Assembly: GCF_902506435.1 (NCBI RefSeq)
Contig: NZ_LR733215.1
Coordinates: 576,154-640,153 of the forward strand
Length of the DNA stretch: 64,000 nucleotides
DNA from: Nocardioides sp. AX2bis
Lineage (GTDB): Bacteria; Actinomycetota; Actinomycetes; Propionibacteriales; Nocardioidaceae
Direction of reading: 5' to 3'
Made by a program: the position numbers and the translations under genes
Part shown: positions 16,847 through 24,947 of the stretch, in pieces
How the letters are laid out: the number at the start of each line of letters is the position of its first letter
Position numbering within the stretch: the first letter of the stretch is position 1
Notes under the pieces: model-generated
The model's database searches: none
What the model was told of the DNA's origin: nothing
The model's input: only the letters and a program-made list of their open reading frames with translations

Positions 16847-17254
16847 GTGCAGCTGCAGAACCTCGGGTTCGTCATCCTGTCCCGCGACGTCCGCGCGGCC
16901 TCGGCGTTCTACGTCGACGCGCTGGGCTTCCAGCCGCTGGTGGTCCTGGACTGGTTCGCCAGCCACCAGCACCCGTCGTTCGAGGGGGTCTACCTCGACG
17001 TCCTCGACGCCGACCACGAGGCGGCCGGCGGTCGCCTGCGCGGCCAGGAGACGACGGGCACGATGATCGCGCTGGTCGTCGCCGACGCCACGGTGGAGCG
17101 GGACCGGCTGGCCGGGCTCGGGGTGGAGGTCGTGATGGACCTGCGCGACGAGCCGTGGGGCCAGCGCCGGTTCCAGGTGCTGGCGCCGGACGACGTCGTG
17201 GTCGAGGTGGTCCAGCGGATCGAGCCCGACCCGACCTGGTCGGCCACCGGCTGA
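16847..17254 (+). CDS. VOC family protein (glyoxalase-like)
   Basis: 135-residue single-domain protein of the vicinal oxygen chelate fold, beginning QLQNLGFVILSRDVRAASAFY and ending QVLAPDDVVVEVVQRI with the usual final Glu. Its first-strand His is replaced (LQNLGFV), so the metal site may be incomplete and a binding or antibiotic-resistance-like role is possible. The GTG is preceded by GAGGAGGAGG, a strong ribosome binding site. It is convergent with the transporter gene (20-base gap). Confidence 0.78.
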   Translation: MQLQNLGFVILSRDVRAASAFYVDALGFQPLVVLDWFASHQHPSFEGVYLDVLDADHEAAGGRLRGQETTGTMIALVVADATVERDRLAGLGVEVVMDLRDEPWGQRRFQVLAPDDVVVEVVQRIEPDPTWSATG

Positions 17255-17274
17255 GCCGGCTGACCGGGCAGGGC

Positions 17275-18552
17275 TCAGGCCCGGCTCGGCACCCCGTCCG
17301 GCACCGACTCCTCCTTGAGGTGCGCCGGCACGGTGGCCAGCGCGGCCAGGGCGAGCAGGGCGGCGACCGCGAAGGCGTAGAAGCCCCACGGGTAGGCGAT
17401 GCCGGCGGTGACCAGCAGACCGCCGAGCGAGGGCCCGACGATCGCGCCGACCCGGCCGACCCCGGCCGACATCCCGAGCGCGGTCCCGCGGATCGGGGCC
17501 GGGTAGAGGTGGCCGACGAAGGCGTAGACGAGCACCTGCGCGCTGAAGACGAAGATCCCGGCCAGGGTCACCGCGACGTAGACCAGCGGGGTGCTCTCCA
17601 GACGGACCGACAGCCCGGCCAGGAAGACCGCCGCCAGGCCGAACCAGACCAGCACGGTCGGCTTGTTGCCGCGGGAGTCGCTGATCCGGCCGGCCAGCAG
17701 CAGGCCGAGCACCGCGCCGACGTTGAGCACCAGCAGCAGCCCGGTGCCCTGGCTGATCGAGTAGCCGGCCTCGCCCATGATCGTGGGCAGCCAGGTGTTG
17801 AGGCCGTAGACCAGCAGCAGGCCCATGAAGGAGGCGACCCACAGGCCCAGGCTCACCCGCAAGAAGCGGCCCCGCACGACGTCGGAGCTGCGGACGCGCG
17901 CCGGGGACAGGGTGCCCGCGGGGGCCGCGCCGCGGCGGGCCAACTCGTCGAGGTAGCCCTGCGACTCGGGCAGCCTGGCCCACATCACCGGCAGCACGAG
18001 CAGCCCGGCCACGCCACCGACCACGAACATCGACTCCCAGCCGGCGGCGTCGATCAGCCACAGGCCCAGCAGTGCCGTCATCACCGCGCCGACGTGGTAG
18101 CCGGTCATCATCCGGGTCACCGCCGTGCCGCCGCGTCCGGGCTTCGCGTGCTCGCTCATGTAGGCCAGCGCGGTCGGCAGGCAGGCGCCCAGGCCGAGGC
18201 CGGCGGCGAACCGCAGCGCCGTGAACGAGGTCGTGCTGCCGGCCAGCGGGATCGCCAGGGTCAGCACCGAGAAGAGCGCGATGCACCCGATCAGCGGGAG
18301 CCGACGGCCGTACCGGTCGGCGACCGGGCCGATCGCGACGGCGCCGATCCCCACGCCGACCAGGCCCAGGGTGGAGGCGACGGTCAGCGAGGCCGCGGTG
18401 AAGCCGAGGTCGCCGGAGGCGGCCAGGACCGGGATCACCGCGCCGAGCACGACGAGGTCGAAGCCGTCGAGGGCCACGGCGGCCCAGCACAGCCAGACCG
18501 GCCAGGCCGAGCGGGTGGTGGTGGCGGTGGTGTCGGTGGTGGGATCGGGCAT
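17275..18552 (-). CDS. MFS aromatic acid:H+ symporter (PcaK-like)
   Basis: 425-residue major facilitator with 12 predicted helices. Helix 1 carries ALDGFDLVVLGAVIP, the DGFD-type motif of the aromatic acid:H+ symporter (AAHS) group that includes PcaK and BenK. The loop after helix 2 has GPVADRYGRR, and RISDSRGNKP lies in the central loop region. The ATG at 18552 gives a 16-residue Thr-rich N-terminus. Divergent from pobA across a palindromic operator, so uptake of 4-hydroxybenzoate or protocatechuate is the likely function. Confidence 0.87.
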   Translation of the reverse strand: MPDPTTDTTATTTRSAWPVWLCWAAVALDGFDLVVLGAVIPVLAASGDLGFTAASLTVASTLGLVGVGIGAVAIGPVADRYGRRLPLIGCIALFSVLTLAIPLAGSTTSFTALRFAAGLGLGACLPTALAYMSEHAKPGRGGTAVTRMMTGYHVGAVMTALLGLWLIDAAGWESMFVVGGVAGLLVLPVMWARLPESQGYLDELARRGAAPAGTLSPARVRSSDVVRGRFLRVSLGLWVASFMGLLLVYGLNTWLPTIMGEAGYSISQGTGLLLVLNVGAVLGLLLAGRISDSRGNKPTVLVWFGLAAVFLAGLSVRLESTPLVYVAVTLAGIFVFSAQVLVYAFVGHLYPAPIRGTALGMSAGVGRVGAIVGPSLGGLLVTAGIAYPWGFYAFAVAALLALAALATVPAHLKEESVPDGVPSRA

Positions 18553-18626
18553 CGGGGTGCTCCGGTCGTCGGGGACGGGGTACGTCCGGCCACGCTGCCC
18601 GTGGCCCCGTGACGGCCGCCACAGGT

Positions 18627-18647
18627 GACTTCCGTCCACCGGAAGTC
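18627..18647. promoter_or_regulatory. Palindromic operator between transporter gene and pobA
   Basis: Perfect inverted repeat GACTTCCG-TCCAC-CGGAAGTC, eight-base arms and five-base spacer. It lies 75 bases before the transporter start and 41 bases before pobA, well placed for control of both. The half-site differs from that before pcaF, so a different regulator, perhaps the IclR protein at 15936-16748, probably binds here. Confidence 0.6.
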
Positions 18648-18688
18648 GGGTGTGTCGGTCGTCTCCACCACCGGGACACGATGGCGTC

Positions 18689-19903
18689 ATGCCCGAGGTC
18701 CCGCCCGTCCGCTCCCACGTGCCCGTCGCCGTCGTCGGCGCCGGTCCCGCCGGCCTGATGCTCACCCACCTGCTCGCCCGCGCGGGCATCGCCAGCACCG
18801 CCGTCGAGCTCCGCACCCGTGCCGAGATCGAGCAGACCCACCGCGCCGGGATCCTGGAGTCCGACAGCGTGCGGATGCTCGTCGACAGCGGCGTCTCCGA
18901 CCGGGTGCTGCGCGACGGCGACGAGCACCGCGGGATCGAGCTCGGCTTCGGCGGGGGCCGGCACCACCTCGACTTCGTCGACCTGGTCGGCGCCACCACC
19001 CGGCTCTACCCGCAGACCGACGTCTTCCTCGACCTCGCCGAGGCCCGGGCGCGCGACGACGGCGACGTCCGCTTCGGGGTCACCGAGGTCGAGGTCGGCG
19101 ACCTGGCCGCCCGCACGCCGTCGCTGCGGTTCACCGACGCCGACGGGGTGCGCCACGAGGTCACCTGCGACTACCTCGTCGGGGCCGACGGCTCCCGGTC
19201 GGCCTGCCGGCGGGCCGTGCCGGCCGACGCGCGACGCCAGTACGTCCGCGAGTACCCCTTCGCCTGGTTCGGCATCCTCGCCGAGGCGCCGCCCAGCGCG
19301 CCCGAGCTGGTCTACCACCACAGCCCGGACGGGTTCGCGCTGGTCAGCCAGCGCACGCCGACCCTGCAGCGGATGTACTTCCAGTGCGACGCCGGCGAGG
19401 ACCCCGACACCTGGTCCGACGACCGGGTCTGGGCCCGGCTGCAGGCGATCTGCGGCAGCAACGACCACGAGCTCCTCGAGGGGCCGATCACCTCGCGCAC
19501 CGTGCTGCCCTTCCGGTCCTTCGTCCAGGAGCCGCTGCGCCACGGCCGCACCGTGCTGGTCGGCGACGCCGGGCACACCGTCCCGCCCACCGGCGCCAAG
19601 GGCCTCAACCTGGCCCTGGCCGACGTCCGGGTGCTCGCCGAGGAGCTGGAGCGCGCGGTCCGCGACGACGACCCCGACCACCTCGACACCTACTCCGTCC
19701 GCGCCCTGGAACGGGTCTGGAAGGTCCAGCACTTCTCCTACTGGATGACCACCATGCTGCACGCGCTGCCCGAGGCCTCCGACTTCGACCTGCGCCGCCA
19801 GCAGGGCGAGCTCGCCGCCGTCGTCGGCTCCCGCGCCGGCTCCACCTGGCTGGCCGAGGCCTACACCGGCTGGCCGACCCCGACCACGGGAGGACCCCGA
19901 TGA
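18689..19903 (+). CDS. pobA: 4-hydroxybenzoate 3-monooxygenase
   Basis: 404-residue FAD aromatic hydroxylase that converts 4-hydroxybenzoate to protocatechuate with NAD(P)H and O2. It has VAVVGAGPAGLMLTHLL (dinucleotide fold), RAGILESDSV, DYLVGADGSRSACRR (DG motif) and LVGDAGHTVPPTGAKGLNLA (second FAD motif), in the order and length of PobA. The ATG at 18689 has CACGAT six bases upstream and no ribosome binding site, so it may be leaderless. Its stop overlaps the pcaH ATG, placing the hydroxylase in one operon with the dioxygenase that uses its product. Confidence 0.93.
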   Translation: MPEVPPVRSHVPVAVVGAGPAGLMLTHLLARAGIASTAVELRTRAEIEQTHRAGILESDSVRMLVDSGVSDRVLRDGDEHRGIELGFGGGRHHLDFVDLVGATTRLYPQTDVFLDLAEARARDDGDVRFGVTEVEVGDLAARTPSLRFTDADGVRHEVTCDYLVGADGSRSACRRAVPADARRQYVREYPFAWFGILAEAPPSAPELVYHHSPDGFALVSQRTPTLQRMYFQCDAGEDPDTWSDDRVWARLQAICGSNDHELLEGPITSRTVLPFRSFVQEPLRHGRTVLVGDAGHTVPPTGAKGLNLALADVRVLAEELERAVRDDDPDHLDTYSVRALERVWKVQHFSYWMTTMLHALPEASDFDLRRQQGELAAVVGSRAGSTWLAEAYTGWPTPTTGGPR

Positions 19904-20685
19904 CCGAGACGACACAAGCGGAGATCAGCGCCGAGATCGAGGCCGAGGCGCAGGCGTACGCCGCCCGCCCGGCCGGCGCGCCGGCGGAGACGACGACCCG
20001 GCGCGGCTGGGGGGCGTACCGCTCCAGCGTGCTGCGCGTCCCGAGCAACGACCCCCACCCGGTCGACCCCGAGGGCGTCGAGCTGTGGGCGCCCTGCTTC
20101 GGTCAGCGCGACGTCGACCCGCTCGAGGCCGACCTGACCATCCAGGGCCGCGGCGAGCCGCTGGGGGAGCGGATCGTGGTCACCGGGCGGGTCCTCGACG
20201 GTGACGGGCGCCCGGTGCGCGGCCAGCTGGTCGAGGTCTGGCAGGCCAACGCCAGCGGGAGGTACGTCCACCAGCGCGACCAGCACCCCGCGCCGCTGGA
20301 CCCGCACTTCACCGGCACCGGGCGCTGCCTGACCGACGACGACGGCACCTACCGGTTCACCACGGTCAAGCCCGGTCCGTACCCCTGGCGCAACCACCGC
20401 AACGCCTGGCGCCCGGCGCACGTGCACTTCTCGCTGTTCGGCACCGACTTCACCCAGCGCCTGGTGACCCAGATGTACTTCCCCGGCGACCCCCTGATGG
20501 GTCTCGACCCGATCGCGACCGCCGTGGTCGACCCCGCCGCCCGGGCCCGGATGGTGGCGACCTACGACCACGACCTGACCGAGCCGGAGTGGGCCACCGG
20601 CTACCGCTGGGACGTCGTGCTGACCGGCTCCCACCGCACCCCCCGCGAGGACGACCTCGCCGCCGCCCTGGGCGAGGAGGCCTGA
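19900..20685 (+). CDS. pcaH: Protocatechuate 3,4-dioxygenase beta subunit
   Basis: 261-residue beta subunit, which carries the non-haem Fe(III) of this ring-cleaving enzyme (protocatechuate to 3-carboxy-cis,cis-muconate). Iron ligands are predicted as Tyr122 (GRYVH), Tyr161 and His174/His176 in the segment YPWRNHRNAWRPAHVHF. The first 30 residues are Glu/Ala-rich and precede the conserved part. It starts with ATG inside the pobA stop and ends in TGATG with pcaG. Assembly with PcaG is expected. Confidence 0.95.
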   Translation: MTETTQAEISAEIEAEAQAYAARPAGAPAETTTRRGWGAYRSSVLRVPSNDPHPVDPEGVELWAPCFGQRDVDPLEADLTIQGRGEPLGERIVVTGRVLDGDGRPVRGQLVEVWQANASGRYVHQRDQHPAPLDPHFTGTGRCLTDDDGTYRFTTVKPGPYPWRNHRNAWRPAHVHFSLFGTDFTQRLVTQMYFPGDPLMGLDPIATAVVDPAARARMVATYDHDLTEPEWATGYRWDVVLTGSHRTPREDDLAAALGEEA

Positions 20686-21287
20686 TGAGCGACCTGCCCC
20701 CCACCCCCGGCCAGACCGTGGGCCCGTTCTTCCACGACGCCCTGCCCTGGACCGGTGACGCCGCGCTGGTGCCGCCCGGGCGGGCCGACGCCGTACGCCT
20801 GCACGGCGTGGTCCGCGACGGCGCCGGCGACCCGGTGCCGGACGCGCTGGTCGAGCTGTGGCAGGCCGGGCAGGACGGCCGGGTCGTGCAGCGGCCGGGG
20901 TCGCTGCACCGCGACGGGCACACCTTCACCGGCTTCGGTCGCTGTGCGACCGACCGCGCGGGGTCGTACTCGTTCACCACGGTCCTGCCCGGGGCGCACG
21001 CCGAGGGTGCGGCCCCGTTCGTCTCCCTCACCGTCTTCGCCCGGGGGCTGCTGCACCGGCTGCTGACCCGCGCCTACCTGCCCGTGGGCCTCGGTGGCAC
21101 GGCCGAGGCGCTGGCGGCCGACCCGCTGCTGGCCGGCCTCGACCCCGGGCGCCGCGCGACCCTCGTCTGCGAGGTCGACGACGACGGCGGCGGTGCGGGC
21201 GGGCAGGCGCTGCGTCGCGACCTCGTCCTGCAGGGGCCGGGGGAGACGGTCTGGCTGACCTACCCCCGCCTGCCGCACGGCGGCTGA
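20685..21287 (+). CDS. pcaG: Protocatechuate 3,4-dioxygenase alpha subunit
   Basis: 200-residue alpha subunit, homologous to PcaH but without the full iron-ligand set. It begins LPPTPGQTVGPFFHDALPW, the canonical PcaG start, and has DALVELWQAGQDGRV and YSFTTVLPG. The alpha subunit shapes the substrate pocket. The ATG overlaps the pcaH stop. pcaB follows after about 33 bases. Confidence 0.94.
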   Translation: MSDLPPTPGQTVGPFFHDALPWTGDAALVPPGRADAVRLHGVVRDGAGDPVPDALVELWQAGQDGRVVQRPGSLHRDGHTFTGFGRCATDRAGSYSFTTVLPGAHAEGAAPFVSLTVFARGLLHRLLTRAYLPVGLGGTAEALAADPLLAGLDPGRRATLVCEVDDDGGGAGGQALRRDLVLQGPGETVWLTYPRLPHGG

Positions 21288-21320
21288 GCCGGACCCGGCG
21301 GCGTGGGCGAGACTGACGAC

Positions 21321-22616
21321 GTGACCGACCTGCTCGTGCCCGGCGACCACCGCGCCGACGGCGTCCTCGACGACGCCGCCGTCCTCGCGGCGATGCTGCG
21401 GGTCGAGGAGGTCTGGCTGGCCGCGCTCGTCGTGCACGACGTCGCCCCGGCGACCGCAGCCCTGCCGGCCGGGCGGCTGACCCGCCTGGTCGGCGACGGC
21501 GACCTCGCCGCCCTGGCCCGGGACGCCGACACCGACGGGAACCCGGTCATCGCCCTGGTCGCGCTGCTGCGCGCCCGGCTGGAGGACGCCGGGGAGCCCG
21601 GGGCAGCGCGCTGGCTGCACCGGGGGATGACCAGCCAGGACGTCGTCGACACCGCCCTGGTCCTGGGGGCCCGGGACGGCGTGCGCCGGGTGCGCGCCGA
21701 CCTGGCCACCCAGGCCGCCCGGCTCGCGCAGGTCGTCGCCGAGCACCGCGACACGCCGGCCGCCGGGCGGACCCTGACGCAGCTCGCCGTCCCCACCACC
21801 GTCGGGCTGCGGGCCGCCGGGTGGCTGGCCGGCCTGCTCGACGCCGACGACGACCTCGCCGCGCTCGAGACCGACGGCTGGCCGGTCCAGGTCGGCGGTG
21901 CCGGTGGCACCCTCGCGGCCCTGGTCTCGCTGGCCGGCGCCGACCGGGCCCGCGCGGTCGTCGCCACCGTCGCCGAGCAGCTCGGCCTGCGTGCCGTCCC
22001 GCCCTGGCACACCCGCCGTCGCCCGCTGACCCGGGTCGGCGACGCCCTGACCACCACCACGGACGCGTGGGGCCACCTCGCCGCCGACGTCCTCGCGCTC
22101 GGCCGGCCCGAGGTCGGCGAGCTCGCCGAGGGCGCCGGAGGCGGGTCGTCGACCATGCCGGGCAAGGTCAACCCCGTCCGCGCGGTGCTCCTGCGCCGCG
22201 CCGCCCTGGCCGGCCCCGCCCACCTCGCCACGCTGCACCTCGCCGCGGCCGGCCAGGTCGAGGAGCGGGCCGACGGCGCCTGGCACGCCGAATGGCCCGC
22301 GCTGCGCGCCCTGGTCCGCGGCGCCGTGACGGCCGGCGGGCACGCCACCGACCTGCTGAGCGGTCTCGTCGTGCACGCCGACGTCGCCACCGCCCGCGCC
22401 CGGCAGGCCGCCGAGGTGCTCACCGCGGAGCAGCGCTCGATGGCCGCGCTGGCCGGGTCGGCACCCGGCGCGGCGACCGCGGTCGCCGACCCCGCGTCGT
22501 ACCTCGGCCTGGCCGGCGACCTCGTCGACGCCGTCCTCGCCCGCGCCACCGCCCACCAAGCGGCCCACCAGGCAGCCCACCCGACCCGTACGTCCCCGAC
22601 CCCGGAGGTCCCATGA
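21321..22616 (+). CDS. pcaB: 3-carboxy-cis,cis-muconate cycloisomerase
   Basis: 431-residue member of the fumarase/aspartase superfamily that lactonises 3-carboxymuconate to 4-carboxymuconolactone. The superfamily signature GGGSSTMPGKVNPVRA contains the catalytic Ser region; RWLHRGMTSQDVVDTALV is the second conserved block. Two GTG starts are possible, 21303 and 21321; I prefer 21321 because the family-like sequence begins there, but neither has a strong ribosome binding site. The stop overlaps the next ATG (ATGA). Confidence 0.92.
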   Translation: MTDLLVPGDHRADGVLDDAAVLAAMLRVEEVWLAALVVHDVAPATAALPAGRLTRLVGDGDLAALARDADTDGNPVIALVALLRARLEDAGEPGAARWLHRGMTSQDVVDTALVLGARDGVRRVRADLATQAARLAQVVAEHRDTPAAGRTLTQLAVPTTVGLRAAGWLAGLLDADDDLAALETDGWPVQVGGAGGTLAALVSLAGADRARAVVATVAEQLGLRAVPPWHTRRRPLTRVGDALTTTTDAWGHLAADVLALGRPEVGELAEGAGGGSSTMPGKVNPVRAVLLRRAALAGPAHLATLHLAAAGQVEERADGAWHAEWPALRALVRGAVTAGGHATDLLSGLVVHADVATARARQAAEVLTAEQRSMAALAGSAPGAATAVADPASYLGLAGDLVDAVLARATAHQAAHQAAHPTRTSPTPEVP

Positions 22617-23824
22617 CCATCGCCGTCCGATTCGGCCGCGGCACCTCGGCCGACAAGCCGCTGCTCGTGCTCGGCCCTTCGCTGGGCACCTCGGCGACCA
22701 CGCTGTGGTCGGCGGCCGCCGACCGGCTGGCCGAGCACTTCCACATCCTGGCGTGGGAGCTGCCGGGCCACGGCCTGGACCGCGCGGTGCCCGACGGGCC
22801 GGTGAGCATCGCCGACCTGGCCGCCGGCGTGCTCGAGCTGGTCGACGAGGTCGGCGAGCGCCGCTTCCACTACGCCGGTGACTCGGTCGGCGGCGCGGTC
22901 GGCCTGCAGCTGCTGCTCGACGCCCCCGACCGCGTGGCCTCCGCGGTGCTGCTGTGCACCGGTGCGGTGATCGGCAGCGAGCAGGTCTGGACCGACCGGG
23001 TCGCGGCCGTGCGCTCCGGCGGCACCGCCGGACTGGTCGAGGCCTCCGCCGGGCGCTGGTTCGGCCCCGGGTTCGTCGGACGCGAGCCGGACCGGGCCGG
23101 CGCTCTCCTGCACGCCCTGTCCGGCGCGGCCGACGAGGGGTACGCCGCGGTGTGCGGCGCCCTGGCCGCCTTCGACGTCCGTGACCGGCTCGGCGAGATC
23201 GGCGCCCCGGTGCTGGCCGTGGCCGGCGCGGAGGACGCCGTGACCCCCGTCGACGGGCTCCGCGAGATCGCCGACGGGGTCCGCGACGGGCGCCTCGAGG
23301 TGCTCGACGGCGTGGCCCACCTCGCCCCGGCTGAGGCGCCGGTGCAGGTGGCGGCGCTGGTGCTCGAGCACGCCCTGGGCATCCGGCCCGACCCGGGGCC
23401 CCAGCAGCCGGCGGCGGTGCCGGACGCGCCGGCGGCGGGCCCGTCGTACGACGCCGGGATGGCGGTGCGGCGCGAGGTGCTCGGCGACGCCCACGTCGAC
23501 CGGGCGACCGCGGCCACGACCGCCTTCACCGCCGACTTCCAGCAGTTCGTCACCGAGCACGCCTGGGGCTCGGTGTGGACGCGCGAGGGCCTCGACCGCC
23601 GGAGCCGCTCGATGATCACGATCACCGCGATGGTCGCGCTGGGCCACCAGGAGGAGCTGGCGATGCACGTGCGCGCCGCGCGCACGAACGGGCTGAGCGT
23701 GGAGGAGATCCGCGAGGTCATCCTGCACAGCGCGGTCTACTGCGGGGTCCCCGCGGCGAACACGGCCTTCCGGGTCGCCCAGGAGGTCCTGATCGCCCTG
23801 GGCGACGTCGAGCCGCCCGCCTGA
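22613..23824 (+). CDS. pcaL: Fused 3-oxoadipate enol-lactonase/4-carboxymuconolactone decarboxylase
   Basis: 403-residue fusion of PcaD and PcaC. Residues 1-260 are an alpha/beta hydrolase with nucleophile Ser91 in YAGDSVGG and a late His in LDGVAHLAPAE. After a Pro/Ala linker (about 262-280) comes the PcaC domain (YDAGMAVRREVLGDAHVDRA, MITITAMVALGHQEELAMHV). It decarboxylates 4-carboxymuconolactone and hydrolyses the enol-lactone to 3-oxoadipate, which pcaIJ and pcaF then use. The fusion is typical of actinobacteria (pcaL). The ATG overlaps the pcaB stop; this is the last gene of pobA-pcaHGBL. Confidence 0.94.
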   Translation: MTIAVRFGRGTSADKPLLVLGPSLGTSATTLWSAAADRLAEHFHILAWELPGHGLDRAVPDGPVSIADLAAGVLELVDEVGERRFHYAGDSVGGAVGLQLLLDAPDRVASAVLLCTGAVIGSEQVWTDRVAAVRSGGTAGLVEASAGRWFGPGFVGREPDRAGALLHALSGAADEGYAAVCGALAAFDVRDRLGEIGAPVLAVAGAEDAVTPVDGLREIADGVRDGRLEVLDGVAHLAPAEAPVQVAALVLEHALGIRPDPGPQQPAAVPDAPAAGPSYDAGMAVRREVLGDAHVDRATAATTAFTADFQQFVTEHAWGSVWTREGLDRRSRSMITITAMVALGHQEELAMHVRAARTNGLSVEEIREVILHSAVYCGVPAANTAFRVAQEVLIALGDVEPPA

Positions 23825-23869
23825 GAGCCGGACTGGACGGGCAGGCTTCGCGGCGGGGGAGGCCGCGCG

Positions 23870-24385
23870 TCAGCGCAGCGCCATCGACCCCGAGACCGGG
23901 GAGTCGAAGTCCAGCGCCTGGTGCTCGGCGAGGCGCTCGTCGATCTTCGCGGCGACGTCGGCGGGCCAGGGTGCGGTGCGGCGGGTCTCCATCGAGACGT
24001 GGAGGAAGATCTCCTCCATCACGTAGCTCAGCCGCTCGTGGGTGTCGTCGAGCAGGTAGACCAGCACGTGCACGGCGCGCTCGGAGCGGCCGACCAGGCG
24101 CACCCGCACCGAGATCTTGTCGCCGGTGCGCAGCTCGTCGAGGTAGCTCATGTGGTGCTCGGCGGTGAAGACGCCGGAGCCGGCGACCGTCGGCCACTTC
24201 TGCGGGATCCCGCACTCCACGAGCGACTCGTCGAGGCCCTCGCTGGAGATGCCGACGTAGTGCCGGATGTTCAGGTGGCCGTTGACGTCCTCGAAGGCCG
24301 CCGGGACGGAGCGGGCGGCGTACACCGGCAGGGCGGCGAGCTCGGCGTAGCTCGGCTGGGACGTGGCAGCGGTCGAGGAGGTCAC
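23870..24385 (-). CDS. Hotdog-fold acyl-CoA thioesterase
   Basis: 171-residue protein with a 4HBT-type hotdog fold. VNGHLNIRHYVGISSEGLDESL carries the Asn/Asp-like position and long helix of the fold; HHMSYLDELRTGDKISVRVRLVG and HVLVYLLDDTHERLSYVMEEIFLHV are the beta strands. It probably hydrolyses acyl-CoA thioesters; substrate unknown. Convergent with pcaL and transcribed alone. Confidence 0.78.
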   Translation of the reverse strand: MTSSTAATSQPSYAELAALPVYAARSVPAAFEDVNGHLNIRHYVGISSEGLDESLVECGIPQKWPTVAGSGVFTAEHHMSYLDELRTGDKISVRVRLVGRSERAVHVLVYLLDDTHERLSYVMEEIFLHVSMETRRTAPWPADVAAKIDERLAEHQALDFDSPVSGSMALR

Positions 24386-24498
24386 GGTGCGGATCCTAGG
24401 TGGTCGACGTCACCTGGGCGTCCCCAGGTCTGATCTGAGACACGGGTCACGTGCCATCCGGTAAGGTCGTAGGTCCCAGTCGAGCCCCGGAGGCCCCC

Positions 24499-24696
24499 AT
24501 GACCGTCGTCCTCTGCATCGCCGCGTTCCTGGCCGTGATCTTCCTGATCGACCTCGTGCTGGACCGCCGTCTCGCGGCCCGGATCAAGCGCGGCGGACGC
24601 GGCGAGGTCGGCTCGGCCCCGTTCAACGCGGCCGCGGCGGAGCACGGCATCGAGCGCGGCGCCCAGCAGGGCCGCGACGCGACGTGGGGGGTCTGA
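24499..24696 (+). CDS. Small single-pass membrane protein 1
   Basis: 65-residue protein: an N-terminal hydrophobic helix (MTVVLCIAAFLAVIFLIDLV), then a basic stretch LDRRLAARIKRGGRG that should face the cytoplasm, then a hydrophilic tail. I chose the ATG at 24499 because CGGAGG lies about six bases before it; the start at 24451 adds an unlikely leader. TAAGGT near 24470 could be its -10 box. Function unknown. The layout is like that of the next gene. Confidence 0.6.
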   Translation: MTVVLCIAAFLAVIFLIDLVLDRRLAARIKRGGRGEVGSAPFNAAAAEHGIERGAQQGRDATWGV

Positions 24697-24697
24697 G

Positions 24698-24910
24698 ATG
24701 AGCCCGGGGCTCCTGCTCGGGATCGGCGTCGTCGTCCTGGTCGTGGTGGGCTACCTCGTCCACGACTGGCGCTCGGACCGCCGGCTGCGCGCCGAGCTGG
24801 CCGAGGGCCGTACGCCGCCGCGGGGCGTGGCCGGCGAGCACGCGGCCGACGTCCACGCCTACGACGCCATGCCGAGACCTGACGACGGCCGGAGCGGTCC
24901 GGGCTTCTAG
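24698..24910 (+). CDS. Small single-pass membrane protein 2
   Basis: 70-residue protein, one base after the preceding gene. It has an N-terminal helix (LLLGIGVVVLVVVGYLVHDW) followed by RSDRRLRAELAEGR and a hydrophilic tail. The motif after the helix (DRRL, then A and E/R) is shared with its neighbour, so the two may be a diverged tandem duplication. Function unknown; co-transcription is almost certain. Confidence 0.6.
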   Translation: MSPGLLLGIGVVVLVVVGYLVHDWRSDRRLRAELAEGRTPPRGVAGEHAADVHAYDAMPRPDDGRSGPGF

Positions 24911-24947
24911 CCCCACCGCGTCCGGCCGCCGCCCGGTCGTCGTCGGG

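Noticed and set aside
16847..17254. Bleomycin or fosfomycin resistance function for the VOC protein
   Set aside because: Only the fold is supported; there is no specific motif for either drug, and the first metal ligand seems absent.
16799..19915. 1,038-codon minus-strand frame
   Set aside because: It runs through the transporter gene and across pobA in wrong frames; only shadow coding, no motifs.
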